18,621 nt of DNA from JAGOTP01 sp964415465 (GCA_964415465.1 CAYQAL010000017.1:1-18621), one strand, 5' to 3'. Shown: positions 6,399 to 13,520, counted from the first letter of the stretch. Numbers and translations: made by a program. The notes: a model not told the origin generated them from the sequence alone.

Positions 6399-6707
6399 AT
6401 GGCGACACATCCAGTAAAGACCGGCGACACTGTCGAAGTGATCGCGGGAAAAGATCGAGGGAAAACTGGGAAGGTGCTACAAGTGTTTCCTCGCTTGGCG
6501 CGCGTTTCCGTGCAGGGAATCAATCTCATGAAGCGTCACATGCGTAGCCGACGCGCCGGAGATAAAGGACAAATCGTCCAGTTCCCAATGCCAATTCATC
6601 TCTCGAACGTGCGTATTACAAGCGCGACAGAAGCTTCCGCTGAAACCCCTTCCGAAGAGAAGAAGGCTCCAGCTAAGAAGACGACGACGCGTAAGGCCAA
6701 GACCTAA
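6399..6707 (+). CDS. rplX: 50S ribosomal protein L24
   Basis: L24 is an assembly-initiator protein of the large subunit. The KOW motif is clear at residues 6-33 (KTGDTVEVIAGKDRGKTGKV), then VQGINLMKRHMRS, with a Gln-Phe-Pro-Met-Pro-Ile-His segment where the family has its second conserved patch (E. coli: EAPIHVSNV). The last ~20 residues (from about 80) are a Lys/Ala/Thr tail rather than the usual sequence. Total is 102 residues. Four-base spacing from L14 (CCCT) and three from L5. Confidence 0.94.
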   Translation: MATHPVKTGDTVEVIAGKDRGKTGKVLQVFPRLARVSVQGINLMKRHMRSRRAGDKGQIVQFPMPIHLSNVRITSATEASAETPSEEKKAPAKKTTTRKAKT

Positions 6708-6710
6708 TCT

Positions 6711-7250
6711 ATGATCACCCTTAAGGAACAGTATCAAACCCAGGTTGCTCCTGCGCTCCGCGAGCAGTTTGGGATCAAGAATGCGATGGCCCTTCCGAAA
6801 GTCACGAAGGTCGTGCTTTCTGTTGGCTTGTCGCAGGCGATCAAGGATCCAAAAGTGATGGAAACGGTTGAGCAGACGCTCACTCGTATCACAGGTCAGA
6901 AGCCAGTGAAAACGAAGGCGAAAAAGTCCATTGCGAGTTTCAAGATTCGTGAAGGAATGATCGTCGGTATGATGGTCACGCTCCGTGGTCCACGCATGTG
7001 GGACTTCTTGACGAAGCTCACCCGCGTCACATTCCCACGTATTCGCGACTTCCGCGGAATCAGTGCCAAGTGTATCGATGCGCAGGGGAACGCCTCGATC
7101 GGATTCAAGGAGAACCTCGCGTTCCCAGAAATCCGCCCTGACGAAGTTGAGCGTGTTCATGGTCTTCAGATTACGATCACGACAACAGCCGGTGCCAAGG
7201 ATCGCGGTCTCGCGCTCTTGAAGGGCCTCGGTTTCCCATTCCAGAACTAA
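6711..7250 (+). CDS. rplE: 50S ribosomal protein L5
   Basis: L5 binds 5S rRNA and contacts P-site tRNA in the central protuberance. Length is the usual 179. Segments seen are VTKVVLSVGLSQAIKDPK (about 31-48), ITGQKPVKTKAKKSIASFKIREG, MWDFLTKLTRVTFPRIRDFRG and ENLAFPEIRPDEVERVHGLQITITTTA. The start ATG 6711 sits in the repeated TAATCTATG junction. No truncation or insertion is apparent. Confidence 0.96.
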   Translation: MITLKEQYQTQVAPALREQFGIKNAMALPKVTKVVLSVGLSQAIKDPKVMETVEQTLTRITGQKPVKTKAKKSIASFKIREGMIVGMMVTLRGPRMWDFLTKLTRVTFPRIRDFRGISAKCIDAQGNASIGFKENLAFPEIRPDEVERVHGLQITITTTAGAKDRGLALLKGLGFPFQN

Positions 7251-7262
7251 TCCAACGATCCT

Positions 7263-7448
7263 ATGGCTACTGAAGCTCAAATCGCCAAGTCCAAGCGTGC
7301 GCCGAAGTTCTCTTCGCGCAACGTACGACGCTGCTGGCGTTGTGGACGCACCCACGGATTCATCCGTATCTTCGGCCTCTGCCGCATCTGCTTCCGCGAG
7401 ATGGCGAACAAAGGTGAGATCCCAGGCGTAACCAAGTCCAGCTGGTAA
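7263..7448 (+). CDS. rpsN: 30S ribosomal protein S14, zinc-binding (type Z)
   Basis: Short 61-residue S14 with a complete zinc ribbon: Cys24, Cys27, Cys40 and Cys43 in CWRCGRTHGFIRIFGLCRICFRE. The end EIPGVTKSSW is typical. S14 is a late-assembling protein of the 30S head. The long Cys-free form is ~100 residues, so this is the ancestral zinc form, common in CPR, Firmicutes and others. It lies in its canonical position between L5 and S8. Confidence 0.96.
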   Translation: MATEAQIAKSKRAPKFSSRNVRRCWRCGRTHGFIRIFGLCRICFREMANKGEIPGVTKSSW

Positions 7449-7459
7449 TACCCCACGTT

Positions 7460-7852
7460 ATGTTTACTGACCCGATTAGTGATTTCCTCACCCGCATTCG
7501 CAACGCACATCTCGTGCGTCATGACGTGGTGACTGTGCCTGGTTCACGCATCAAGCGTGCCATCGCTGATATTCTTCAGCGCGAAGGGTACATCGAATCT
7601 GTTGAAGAAAAGACCGAAGGTTCCAAGCGTACGATGACGATTCGGTTGAAGTACGTTGGTAAGATGCCAGCGATTCACGAACTCACGCGCATCTCGAAGC
7701 CAGGTCGCCGTGTATATCGCAAGAACGACGAGTTGCCTCGCGTTTTGTCCGGCCAAGGTATGGCCATCGTCTCAACATCGGTTGGTCTGATGACCGATCG
7801 TGAAGCGCGTGCGCGCAAGTTGGGAGGAGAAGTTTTGTGTGAAATTTCCTAG
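7460..7852 (+). CDS. rpsH: 30S ribosomal protein S8
   Basis: S8 binds helix 21 of 16S rRNA; in E. coli it represses the spc operon by binding near the L5 start. The 130 residues begin MFTDPISDFLTRIRNAHL and end GLMTDREARARKLGGEVLCEIS, both typical. KPGRRVYRKNDELPRVLSGQGMAIVSTS (about 79-106) covers the central region. It ends with TAG, the only TAG stop among the genes here. I did not see an obvious S8 target mimic upstream of L5, where the junction has only three bases. Confidence 0.96.
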   Translation: MFTDPISDFLTRIRNAHLVRHDVVTVPGSRIKRAIADILQREGYIESVEEKTEGSKRTMTIRLKYVGKMPAIHELTRISKPGRRVYRKNDELPRVLSGQGMAIVSTSVGLMTDREARARKLGGEVLCEIS

Positions 7853-7861
7853 CCCACTCCT

Positions 7862-8413
7862 ATGTCACGTATTGGAAAAAAACCAGTCCTTCTCCCTGCC
7901 GGCGTCGACGCAACCGTCGAAGCTGCTCAGGTGATGATCAAAGGACCGAAAGGGACGCTGCAGGTCCGCTTGCCGGCTGCGGCTAAGATTGAGACGCAAG
8001 CTGATCCTCGCGCCTTGCTTGTGACGGTTAACCGTCCAGACAATGTGGAAGATCGTGCTATCTGGGGACTTGTTCGCCAGCTGCTCTCAAACGCTGTTGA
8101 TGGCGTGCAGAAGCCGTTCGAAAAGTCGCTCGAATTCGTGGGAGTTGGATTCAAAGTTGCCTTGGAAGGCCGCAAGCTCGTCATGGACTTGGGCTTTTCC
8201 CATCGTGTTCCATTCGAATTGCCAACTGGCATCGATGGAAAAGTCGATAAGCAAATTTTGACGCTCACCGGAATCGATAAAGCACTTGTTGGAGAAACGG
8301 CTGCTCGCATCCGTCGCATTCGTCCACCAGAGCCTTATAAGGGTAAGGGTGTGAAGTATGTGGACGAAGTTATTCGCCGCAAGGCTGGTAAGACCGCTAA
8401 GTCGGCTGGCTAA
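7862..8413 (+). CDS. rplF: 50S ribosomal protein L6
   Basis: L6 sits near the sarcin-ricin loop and the factor-binding site. It starts MSRIGKKPVLLPAGVDATVE and has KGPKGTLQVRLP in the first domain. The second domain ends with GETAARIRRIRPPEPYKGKGVKYVDEVIRRKAGKTA, the strongest family signature. Length is 183 (usual ~177-180). The start follows CCCACTCCT, nine bases after the S8 stop. Confidence 0.97.
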   Translation: MSRIGKKPVLLPAGVDATVEAAQVMIKGPKGTLQVRLPAAAKIETQADPRALLVTVNRPDNVEDRAIWGLVRQLLSNAVDGVQKPFEKSLEFVGVGFKVALEGRKLVMDLGFSHRVPFELPTGIDGKVDKQILTLTGIDKALVGETAARIRRIRPPEPYKGKGVKYVDEVIRRKAGKTAKSAG

Positions 8414-8419
8414 TCTGTT

Positions 8420-8782
8420 ATGAAGACCTCACTTGCAAACCAACAAAAGGCGCGCCGTATCGCACGTGTTCGCGCGACCATTTCCGGAACGGCTGAACGT
8501 CCACGTCTCGCCGTCTTCCGCAGCCTCGCGCATATCTCTGCGCAGGTGATTGATGATGTCTCTGGCAAGACCCTAGCCGCCGTTCGCGACGTCGAACTCT
8601 CGGATGCAGAACGCAAAGGCAAGAAGAAGAGCGAGATCGCTCAGGCGGTCGGCCTCCTTCTTGGCAAACGCGCTATGGAAAAGGGTGTGAAAGCGGTTGT
8701 CTTTGATCGCCGCGATAAGCAATACCACGGTCGTGTCCGCGCTCTCGCTGAGGGTGCACGCGAAGCGGGTCTCACGTTTTAA
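8420..8782 (+). CDS. rplR: 50S ribosomal protein L18
   Basis: L18 carries 5S rRNA into the large subunit together with L5. The 120 residues show RIARVRATISGTAERPRLAVFRS, HISAQVIDDVSGKTLAAV, and a C-terminal part KAVVFDRRDKQYHGRVRALAEGAREAGLTF, all typical. The start follows TAATCTGTT. No anomalies. Confidence 0.96.
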   Translation: MKTSLANQQKARRIARVRATISGTAERPRLAVFRSLAHISAQVIDDVSGKTLAAVRDVELSDAERKGKKKSEIAQAVGLLLGKRAMEKGVKAVVFDRRDKQYHGRVRALAEGAREAGLTF

Positions 8783-8785
8783 TCT

Positions 8786-9511
8786 ATGATGAACGAAGAA
8801 CAGCAACCAATCCAAGCTCCTGCAGACGCAGCAGCCCAGACACCTGCTCCAGCTGCTACCCCAGCGGCTCGTCCGTTTGGTGGTGGTGCGCGTGGTCCAG
8901 GCGGCGGTTTCCGTGGTGGAAGCCGTGGCCCTGGTGGTGGTCGTGGCCAGGGCGGTCGCGGCGGTCGCGGTCCAGGTGGCCCTGGTGGCCGTGGTCCTCG
9001 TCGTGATGGCCAGGCTGGAGATGTTCCAGCCGAAGCAGATTACGATGAAAAGAACCTCGAAGTCTCCCGCGTCACTCGTGTGACCCAGGGTGGAAAGCGC
9101 ATGCGCTTCCGCGTTTTGAGCGTCATCGGAAACCACAAGGGACGTGTTGGATTTGGTCTTGCAAAGGGATTGGACGTTGCCGCTGCTTCCTCCAAGGCTG
9201 CTACGAAAGCCCGCAAAGCCTTGCTTACGGTGCCTCTCGTGAATGATACGATTCCTCACATGGTCAAAGCGAAGGCAGGAGCGGCCGTCGTCTTGCTGAA
9301 ACCAGCCCCAAAGGGTGCTGGAATTAAGGCCGGTGGTGCCGCGCGTGCTGTGCTTGAAATTGCTGGCGTGCCAAACGTCGTTTCGAAACTCCTTGGATCT
9401 TCCAACAAGGTGAACACTGTTCGTGCCACCTTTGCGGCTCTCCGTATGCTCCGTTTGCCAACCAAGGCAGAAGGATCGAAGCAGGAGAAGGAAGAAACGC
9501 CTAAGGCCTAA
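8786..9511 (+). CDS. rpsE: 30S ribosomal protein S5, with RGG-like N-terminal extension
   Basis: S5 helps decoding accuracy and, with S3 and S4, forms the mRNA entry helicase region. The family core runs from about residue 86: LEVSRVTRVTQGGKRMRFRV, HKGRVGFGLAKGLDV, and later GAGIKAGGAARAVLEIAGV. Before it lies an Ala/Pro/Gln stretch (5-30) and a Gly/Arg-rich low-complexity block (31-72) with repeated RGPGG and GGRGG units. Total is 241 residues against ~166 in E. coli. The frame is unbroken from ATG 8786, in the TAATCTATG junction; a second ATG at 8789 is equivalent. The extension is presumably disordered and positively charged, near the mRNA channel. It ends 11 bases before L15, so L30 is missing. 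Confidence 0.95.
   Translation: MMNEEQQPIQAPADAAAQTPAPAATPAARPFGGGARGPGGGFRGGSRGPGGGRGQGGRGGRGPGGPGGRGPRRDGQAGDVPAEADYDEKNLEVSRVTRVTQGGKRMRFRVLSVIGNHKGRVGFGLAKGLDVAAASSKAATKARKALLTVPLVNDTIPHMVKAKAGAAVVLLKPAPKGAGIKAGGAARAVLEIAGVPNVVSKLLGSSNKVNTVRATFAALRMLRLPTKAEGSKQEKEETPKA
8872..9008 (+). repeat. GC-rich low-complexity DNA encoding Gly/Arg repeats of S5
   Basis: Degenerate short units of the form CGTGGTCCAGGCGG and GGCGGTCGCGGCGGTCGCGG recur in frame and give RGPGG/GGRGG repeats. Base composition is strongly G-rich on the + strand compared with the surrounding ribosomal genes. Such a stretch is prone to length change by slippage and to G-rich mRNA structure. Coding function is clear; the repeat behaviour is inferred. 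Confidence 0.7.
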
Positions 9512-9522
9512 CCTTGAATTGT

Positions 9523-9990
9523 ATGTCACTTAGTCTTCACACAATTGCCCCGAACGCCGGCTCACATGAGCGCTCGTTCCGCATCGGTCGTGGTCACGGC
9601 TCTGGTCGTGGTAAGACCGCTGGAAAAGGAACCAAGGGTCAGAAGTCTCGTTCTGGTGGCAAAGGCGGACTCATTATGAAGGGGATGAAGCAAATGCTTC
9701 TCTCCTTTCCAAAGGTCCGTGGTTTTCAGAGCTTCCGTTCGAAGCTTGTTTCGATTCCTGTTCAGCGCTTGGATGTGTTTCCAGATGGAGCAAGCGTGGA
9801 CTTGAAGGCCTTGCAGCAAGCGGGTCTCTTGCATCGCGACGAAGTAAGCGCCAAAATTATTGGCGGAACGGCGCCAACGCACAAGCTCACGGTGGTCGGC
9901 CTTCGTATGACGGCAGCTGCAAAAGAGCTGATTGAAAAAGCGGGTGGTTCGGTTGTTGCTGGAGAACGTAAGGGTAAGAAGCGCGCTTAA
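9523..9990 (+). CDS. rplO: 50S ribosomal protein L15
   Basis: L15 is a late-assembling large-subunit protein. Recognised by GRGHGSGRGKTAGKGTKGQKSRSGGKGG (about 23-50), the Gly/Lys/Arg-rich N-terminal extension that threads into 23S rRNA, and by the globular end ending GGSVVAGERKGKKRA. It is 155 residues, slightly above the usual ~145. The start is ATG 9523; the TTG at 9514 would only add three residues and lies three bases from the S5 stop. L30 normally sits between S5 and L15 and is absent. Confidence 0.95.
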   Translation: MSLSLHTIAPNAGSHERSFRIGRGHGSGRGKTAGKGTKGQKSRSGGKGGLIMKGMKQMLLSFPKVRGFQSFRSKLVSIPVQRLDVFPDGASVDLKALQQAGLLHRDEVSAKIIGGTAPTHKLTVVGLRMTAAAKELIEKAGGSVVAGERKGKKRA

Positions 9991-10002
9991 TTCCTTGTCG
10001 TG

Positions 10003-10018
10003 CCCTCAAGCCTGAGGG
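10003..10018 (+). promoter_or_regulatory. Small hairpin before secY
   Basis: CCCTCA (10003-10008) pairs perfectly with TGAGGG (10013-10018) across a four-base loop AGCC, 11 bases before the secY ATG. The 3' arm plus the next bases (GAGGGAG) is the only purine-rich, Shine-Dalgarno-like string at a usable distance in front of any gene here, and the hairpin would partly hide it. There is no T-tract, so a terminator is unlikely. A translational control role is inference. Confidence 0.4.
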
Positions 10019-10029
10019 AGACTTCCTCT

Positions 10030-11307
10030 ATGTGGGAGAAACTACTCCGTGCGTGGCAAGTCAAAGAGGTTCGACATGGGCTGCTCTTCGTGATCGGCAT
10101 GATGGTGATCTTCCGAGTGGTGGCTCACATCCCATTGCCGGGTGTCGATATCGTGGCGCTGCAACAGTTCTTTGACGCCAACCAAGTGTTGGGTGTCTTG
10201 AACCTGTTCTCTGGCGGAACGATTCGTACTTTCAGTATTGTTGCCTTAGGGGTTGCTCCGTATATTACGGCGTCGATCATCTTGCAGCTCTTGGCTGTCA
10301 TCATCCCTCGTTTGGAAGAAATCCAGAAAGAAGGGGAGAGTGGTCAGCGTAAGATTAACCAATGGACGCGTATTTTGACCGTGCCACTCGCCATTATTCA
10401 AGGTGTCGGGTTGCTATCATTGATGCGTCAGTCACAGGTACCAATTCTTACCAAGAGTGATCCAATTCACATCGCTGCGATCTTGGTTGCGGTGACGGCC
10501 GGAACGTTGTTCCTCATGTGGATTGGTGAATTGATTAGTGAAAAGAAGGTGGGAAATGGTGTGTCGCTTTTGATCTTCGCGGGCATTTTGGCTGACTTGC
10601 CGAGTTCACTTGGTCAGTTCATTACGACCTTCGATTCGTCACAGTGGCTCATTGTCGTGGTGTATGCGGTGATTGCGATCGCGATGGTCGCAGGCGTGGT
10701 CTTTGTCACAGAAGGTCAGCGCAACATTCCGATTCAGCATGCGCGTAACGTGCGTGGTCAAAGTGCCACGATGGGTGGAGCAGCCTCGAGCCTTCCGCTT
10801 CGTGTAAATATGGTGGGAGTCATGCCGATTATCTTCGGTATCTCCTTCCTGACGTTCCCGACGATGTTGGCTCAGCTCTTCTCTCAGGCGAGTAATCCAA
10901 GTTTGCGCAGTGCCGCTGCCTGGATTCTCACCACCATGCAGAACCAGACGATCTACGGCATTCTCTACCTGATTCTCGTGGTTGGGTTCACCTACTTCTA
11001 CACGGCGGTTGTGTTCCATCCAGAGCGCGTCGCTGAAAACTTGCAGAAGCAGGGAGCCTTTATCCCGGGTATTCGTCCAGGTGCTCCAACGGCCAACTTC
11101 CTTCAGGGAATCGTTGGACGTATGACCTTGGCGGGAGCTGTCTTCCTTGGCATCATCGCGGTTTTGCCAATTTTGGCTCAGGGTCTGACGGGAACGCAGA
11201 CACTCGCCATTGGTGGAACATCTATGTTGATCGTTGTCTCGGTTGTTATTGAATCAGTAAAACAGATTCAGTCACAAGCGACGATGCGCGAGTACGACAC
11301 GTACTAA
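10030..11307 (+). CDS. secY: Protein translocase subunit SecY
   Basis: SecY is the ten-helix channel of the Sec translocon in the cytoplasmic membrane. The 425 residues have the family length. Recognised by the N-terminal amphipathic part, the plug/TM2 region LFSGGTIRTFSIVALGVAPYITASIILQLL (about 65-94), the loop EGESGQRKINQWTR, WIGELISEKKVGNGVSLLIF, FHPERVAENLQKQGAFIPGIRPG, and the end GGTSMLIVVSVVIESVKQIQSQATMREY. ATG 10030 is chosen over an in-frame GTG at 10000 because it places the usual short cytosolic N-terminus and follows TTCCTCT like neighbouring starts. It is the last gene of the spc block and is followed by a strong terminator. Confidence 0.97.
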   Translation: MWEKLLRAWQVKEVRHGLLFVIGMMVIFRVVAHIPLPGVDIVALQQFFDANQVLGVLNLFSGGTIRTFSIVALGVAPYITASIILQLLAVIIPRLEEIQKEGESGQRKINQWTRILTVPLAIIQGVGLLSLMRQSQVPILTKSDPIHIAAILVAVTAGTLFLMWIGELISEKKVGNGVSLLIFAGILADLPSSLGQFITTFDSSQWLIVVVYAVIAIAMVAGVVFVTEGQRNIPIQHARNVRGQSATMGGAASSLPLRVNMVGVMPIIFGISFLTFPTMLAQLFSQASNPSLRSAAAWILTTMQNQTIYGILYLILVVGFTYFYTAVVFHPERVAENLQKQGAFIPGIRPGAPTANFLQGIVGRMTLAGAVFLGIIAVLPILAQGLTGTQTLAIGGTSMLIVVSVVIESVKQIQSQATMREYDTY

Positions 11308-11321
11308 TGCGAAAAAGATTA

Positions 11322-11350
11322 GAAAAACGAGCCATTTTGGCTCGTTTTTC
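11322..11350 (+). terminator. Rho-independent terminator after secY
   Basis: GAAAAACGAGCC (11322-11333) pairs perfectly with GGCTCGTTTTTC (11339-11350) around ATTTT, 15 bases after the secY stop. The GC-rich core with an A-run before and a T-run after is the classic form, and it is symmetric enough to act on both strands. It marks the end of the ribosomal-protein transcript. Confidence 0.9.
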
Positions 11351-11375
11351 GTTACGTGGGGTATTGCCTCATAAG

Positions 11376-11404
11376 TTGTCGAAACCCCTTATCTCAGCTA
11401 TTCT
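11376..11404 (+). promoter_or_regulatory. Candidate promoter for the ATPase-adk unit
   Basis: TTGTCG (11376-11381) and TATTCT (11399-11404) resemble -35 and -10 boxes with the ideal 17-base spacing, directly after the terminator. Transcription would begin around 11411, two bases before the ATG at 11413, giving an almost leaderless mRNA. The match is moderate and no start has been mapped. Confidence 0.4.
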
Positions 11405-11412
11405 TCAGCCAT

Positions 11413-12822
11413 ATGCAACGCGAAGATGGACATCTATTTAAGCTGCTTCCACCGCCAGCCCACCTTCCGCAATACACGGATTCTGCCTTAAAAAGCGTCT
11501 CCTATTTTGGGCACACAAACTTTGTGAGCGGACTCTATCGTTCACGAACCGTGTTTGGGATTAAACGCGCCGATCGCCGTCGTCATATTTACCTGATTGG
11601 AAAGAGCGGCATGGGAAAGACACGCCTGCTTGAGCAGTTGATTCGCTATGATATTGCGGCGAACGAGGGAGTGGGTGTCATTGATCCGCACGGAGACTTG
11701 GCGAAAACGTTGCTCGACTTCATTCCAAAGTCCCGTCTCCAAGATGTCGTATACGTTGATCCGGCTGATGCAGAATTTCCAATTGCCTTTAATCCATTTG
11801 CACGTGTTGATGCAACGCAGCGTCAGAATGTAGCTCAAGGGTTGGTCGAAATTTTTAAGAAACAGTTCACGAGTAGCTGGTCGCCACGCATGGAGCATTT
11901 GTTTCGTTTTGCAACGCTTGCGATTTTAGAGCATCCAGATGGAACGCTCTATGAGCTGCTCCGACTCTTAACGGATGCCCAAGCTCGTCAGCAAACGATC
12001 GCCCATCTCACCGACGATATCGTGAAGCGCTTTTTTGCCGTTGAATTCGCAGGCTTTAGTCAGAAGTACGATCATGAAGCGATTACACCGCTTACCAATC
12101 GCTTAGGGCAGTTCTTTGCAGATCCACTTCTTCGGTCTATTTTTACCAAAAAAGAAAATAAAATTGATGTTGAGTCAATCATGAATGAAGGAAAGATCCT
12201 GATCGTGAACACATCGAAGGGGTTATTGGGCGAGGAAAATAGTGCTTTGTTGGGTGCATTTTTCCTCACAAAAATCAATCAAGTTGCCATGGCGCGTTCA
12301 CGGATGGAAGAGGAGCGTCGACGTGAATTCTACTTGTACGTAGACGAATTCCAGAATGCGGCTACGCAATCATTTTCCTCCTTATTTTCAGAATCACGTA
12401 AATACGCGATCAATATTACAATCGCTAATCAATACTTAGCGCAGATCCCCCCGAATCTACTCGAAGCGATTTTTGGAAACGTGTCTACCCTGATTGCGTT
12501 TCGTTTAGGTGGGGCAGATGCTGACCGAATGGCGAAGGAATTTATGCCACTGGTGGAGCCGCACGATCTCATCAATCTAGGCGCGCGCGATTTCTATATT
12601 AAGATGTCGGTTGATGGGCAAACCACGGCGCCATTTTCCGCGCGTACATTAGACGTGGTTCCAACCAAGCAGTCCTATGCGGACGCTGTCATTGAACTTT
12701 CGAGAAGCTTCTATAGTGCTACCGCTATGAAACAGTCGGTGGTAGCGGACTCACCCTTGGTCACGCCTGTTGTTCAAGAGATGACTTCAGCGGAAGATGT
12801 ACTGCCTCCACCGGTTGTCTAA
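11413..12822 (+). CDS. VirD4/TraG-like type IV coupling-family ATPase, soluble form
   Basis: A 469-residue P-loop ATPase of the conjugative coupling protein class (VirD4/TraG/TraD, HerA-FtsK superfamily), whose members are hexameric DNA or substrate motors. Seen: Walker A GKSGMGKT (63-70), a following VIDPHGDLAKTL strand-loop (near 90), Walker B LYVDEFQN (308-315), then FSESRKYAINITIANQYLAQI and IAFRLGGADADRMAKEF, typical of the family. No N-terminal transmembrane pair is visible, unlike classical VirD4, so it is probably cytosolic or membrane-recruited. ATG 11413 is preferred to the GTG at 11356, whose extension covers the promoter candidate. No relaxase or pilus gene is nearby. Its place between secY and adk is unusual. 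Specific substrate unknown; general class is solid. Confidence 0.85.
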   Translation: MQREDGHLFKLLPPPAHLPQYTDSALKSVSYFGHTNFVSGLYRSRTVFGIKRADRRRHIYLIGKSGMGKTRLLEQLIRYDIAANEGVGVIDPHGDLAKTLLDFIPKSRLQDVVYVDPADAEFPIAFNPFARVDATQRQNVAQGLVEIFKKQFTSSWSPRMEHLFRFATLAILEHPDGTLYELLRLLTDAQARQQTIAHLTDDIVKRFFAVEFAGFSQKYDHEAITPLTNRLGQFFADPLLRSIFTKKENKIDVESIMNEGKILIVNTSKGLLGEENSALLGAFFLTKINQVAMARSRMEEERRREFYLYVDEFQNAATQSFSSLFSESRKYAINITIANQYLAQIPPNLLEAIFGNVSTLIAFRLGGADADRMAKEFMPLVEPHDLINLGARDFYIKMSVDGQTTAPFSARTLDVVPTKQSYADAVIELSRSFYSATAMKQSVVADSPLVTPVVQEMTSAEDVLPPPVV

Positions 12823-12827
12823 CTTAT

Positions 12828-13499
12828 ATGTCGCGTAAGCATGTTCGGTGTGTCTTGTTTGGTCCACAAGGGGCCGGAAAGACGACGCAAGCAGAACTCC
12901 TCTCCGAATGGTTTGGAGCGGCGATGTTGAGTTCGGGCCAACTGCTTCGAACTGAAATGGGGGAAGGAACGCCGCTTGGCCAGCTTGTGACGCGTTACGT
13001 CGAACATGGCGTTTTAGCGCCTGATGAAGTTGTGAATGCCATTTTCCGTAAGCGGTTTACCCCAGAGATGAATACGAAGCGAGGGTTTTTCTTGGATGGA
13101 TTTCCTCGAAATGTAGAACAGGCGGCTGACTTGGATAAATACGCCAAGATCAACCTGGCCATCCATTTTAAAGTGTCAGATGCAGTTGCAGAGTCGAGAA
13201 TGTTGGGACGTTTGTCGTGTGTCTCATGTGGAGCGGTCTATCATGAAACGTATGTCCCTGTTGTGAAAGCAGGTGTTTGTACGATTTGTGGCGGAACGGT
13301 GGAACGTCGAGAAGATGATGCGGATGATGGATCGGTACGTGATAGGCTTCTCGCATACCACTTCATGACGGAGCCGCTTATAACGTATTATCGGCAGCAA
13401 GGAGTACTCTTGTCGGTAAATGCAGATCAACCGATCCCATTTCTCTTTCAAGAACTCGTAAAAAAGCTCACAAAGCTCGGGTTTGTCCCCATTTCGTAA
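12828..13499 (+). CDS. adk: Adenylate kinase with zinc-type LID
   Basis: Converts AMP and ATP to two ADP. The 223 residues contain the P-loop GPQGAGKTTQ (12-21), the AMP-site motif DGFPRN (90-95), and a LID with four cysteines in two CxxC pairs (131/134 and 151/154), as in Gram-positive zinc-binding enzymes. The arginine-rich ERREDDADDGSVRDRLLAYH (159-178) supplies catalytic arginines. The usual TGDMLR at the AMP pocket reads SGQLLR (37-41), a mild departure. The start is five bases after the ATPase stop, so both are probably cotranscribed. In many bacteria adk follows secY directly; here the ATPase intervenes. Confidence 0.94.
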   Translation: MSRKHVRCVLFGPQGAGKTTQAELLSEWFGAAMLSSGQLLRTEMGEGTPLGQLVTRYVEHGVLAPDEVVNAIFRKRFTPEMNTKRGFFLDGFPRNVEQAADLDKYAKINLAIHFKVSDAVAESRMLGRLSCVSCGAVYHETYVPVVKAGVCTICGGTVERREDDADDGSVRDRLLAYHFMTEPLITYYRQQGVLLSVNADQPIPFLFQELVKKLTKLGFVPIS

Positions 13500-13511
13500 T
13501 TCCAGTACGCT
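13483..13511 (+). promoter_or_regulatory. Weak candidate promoter before map
   Basis: TTGTCC (13483-13488) and TACGCT (13506-13511) lie 17 bases apart, with a start predicted near 13518, three bases before the map ATG. It overlaps the end of adk. The boxes match the consensus only partly. Listed because its placement repeats the near-leaderless geometry seen at 11376 and 15164. Confidence 0.25.
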
Positions 13512-13520
13512 AGCTATCCC

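Noticed and set aside
8872..9008. G-rich S5 repeat as a CRISPR array or minisatellite
   Set aside because: Units are short, degenerate and in frame with no spacers; they are coding Gly/Arg repeats.
9514..9522. A tiny L30 or other gene between S5 and L15
   Set aside because: The gap is only 11 bases; the TTG at 9514 is just an in-frame alternative start for L15.
11356..11412. N-terminal extension of the ATPase from a GTG at 11356
   Set aside because: The added residues have no family likeness and cover the promoter candidate; ATG 11413 is better.
11413..12822. Integrated conjugative element
   Set aside because: No relaxase, integrase, attachment repeat or pilus gene in the window, and codon use blends with adk and map.
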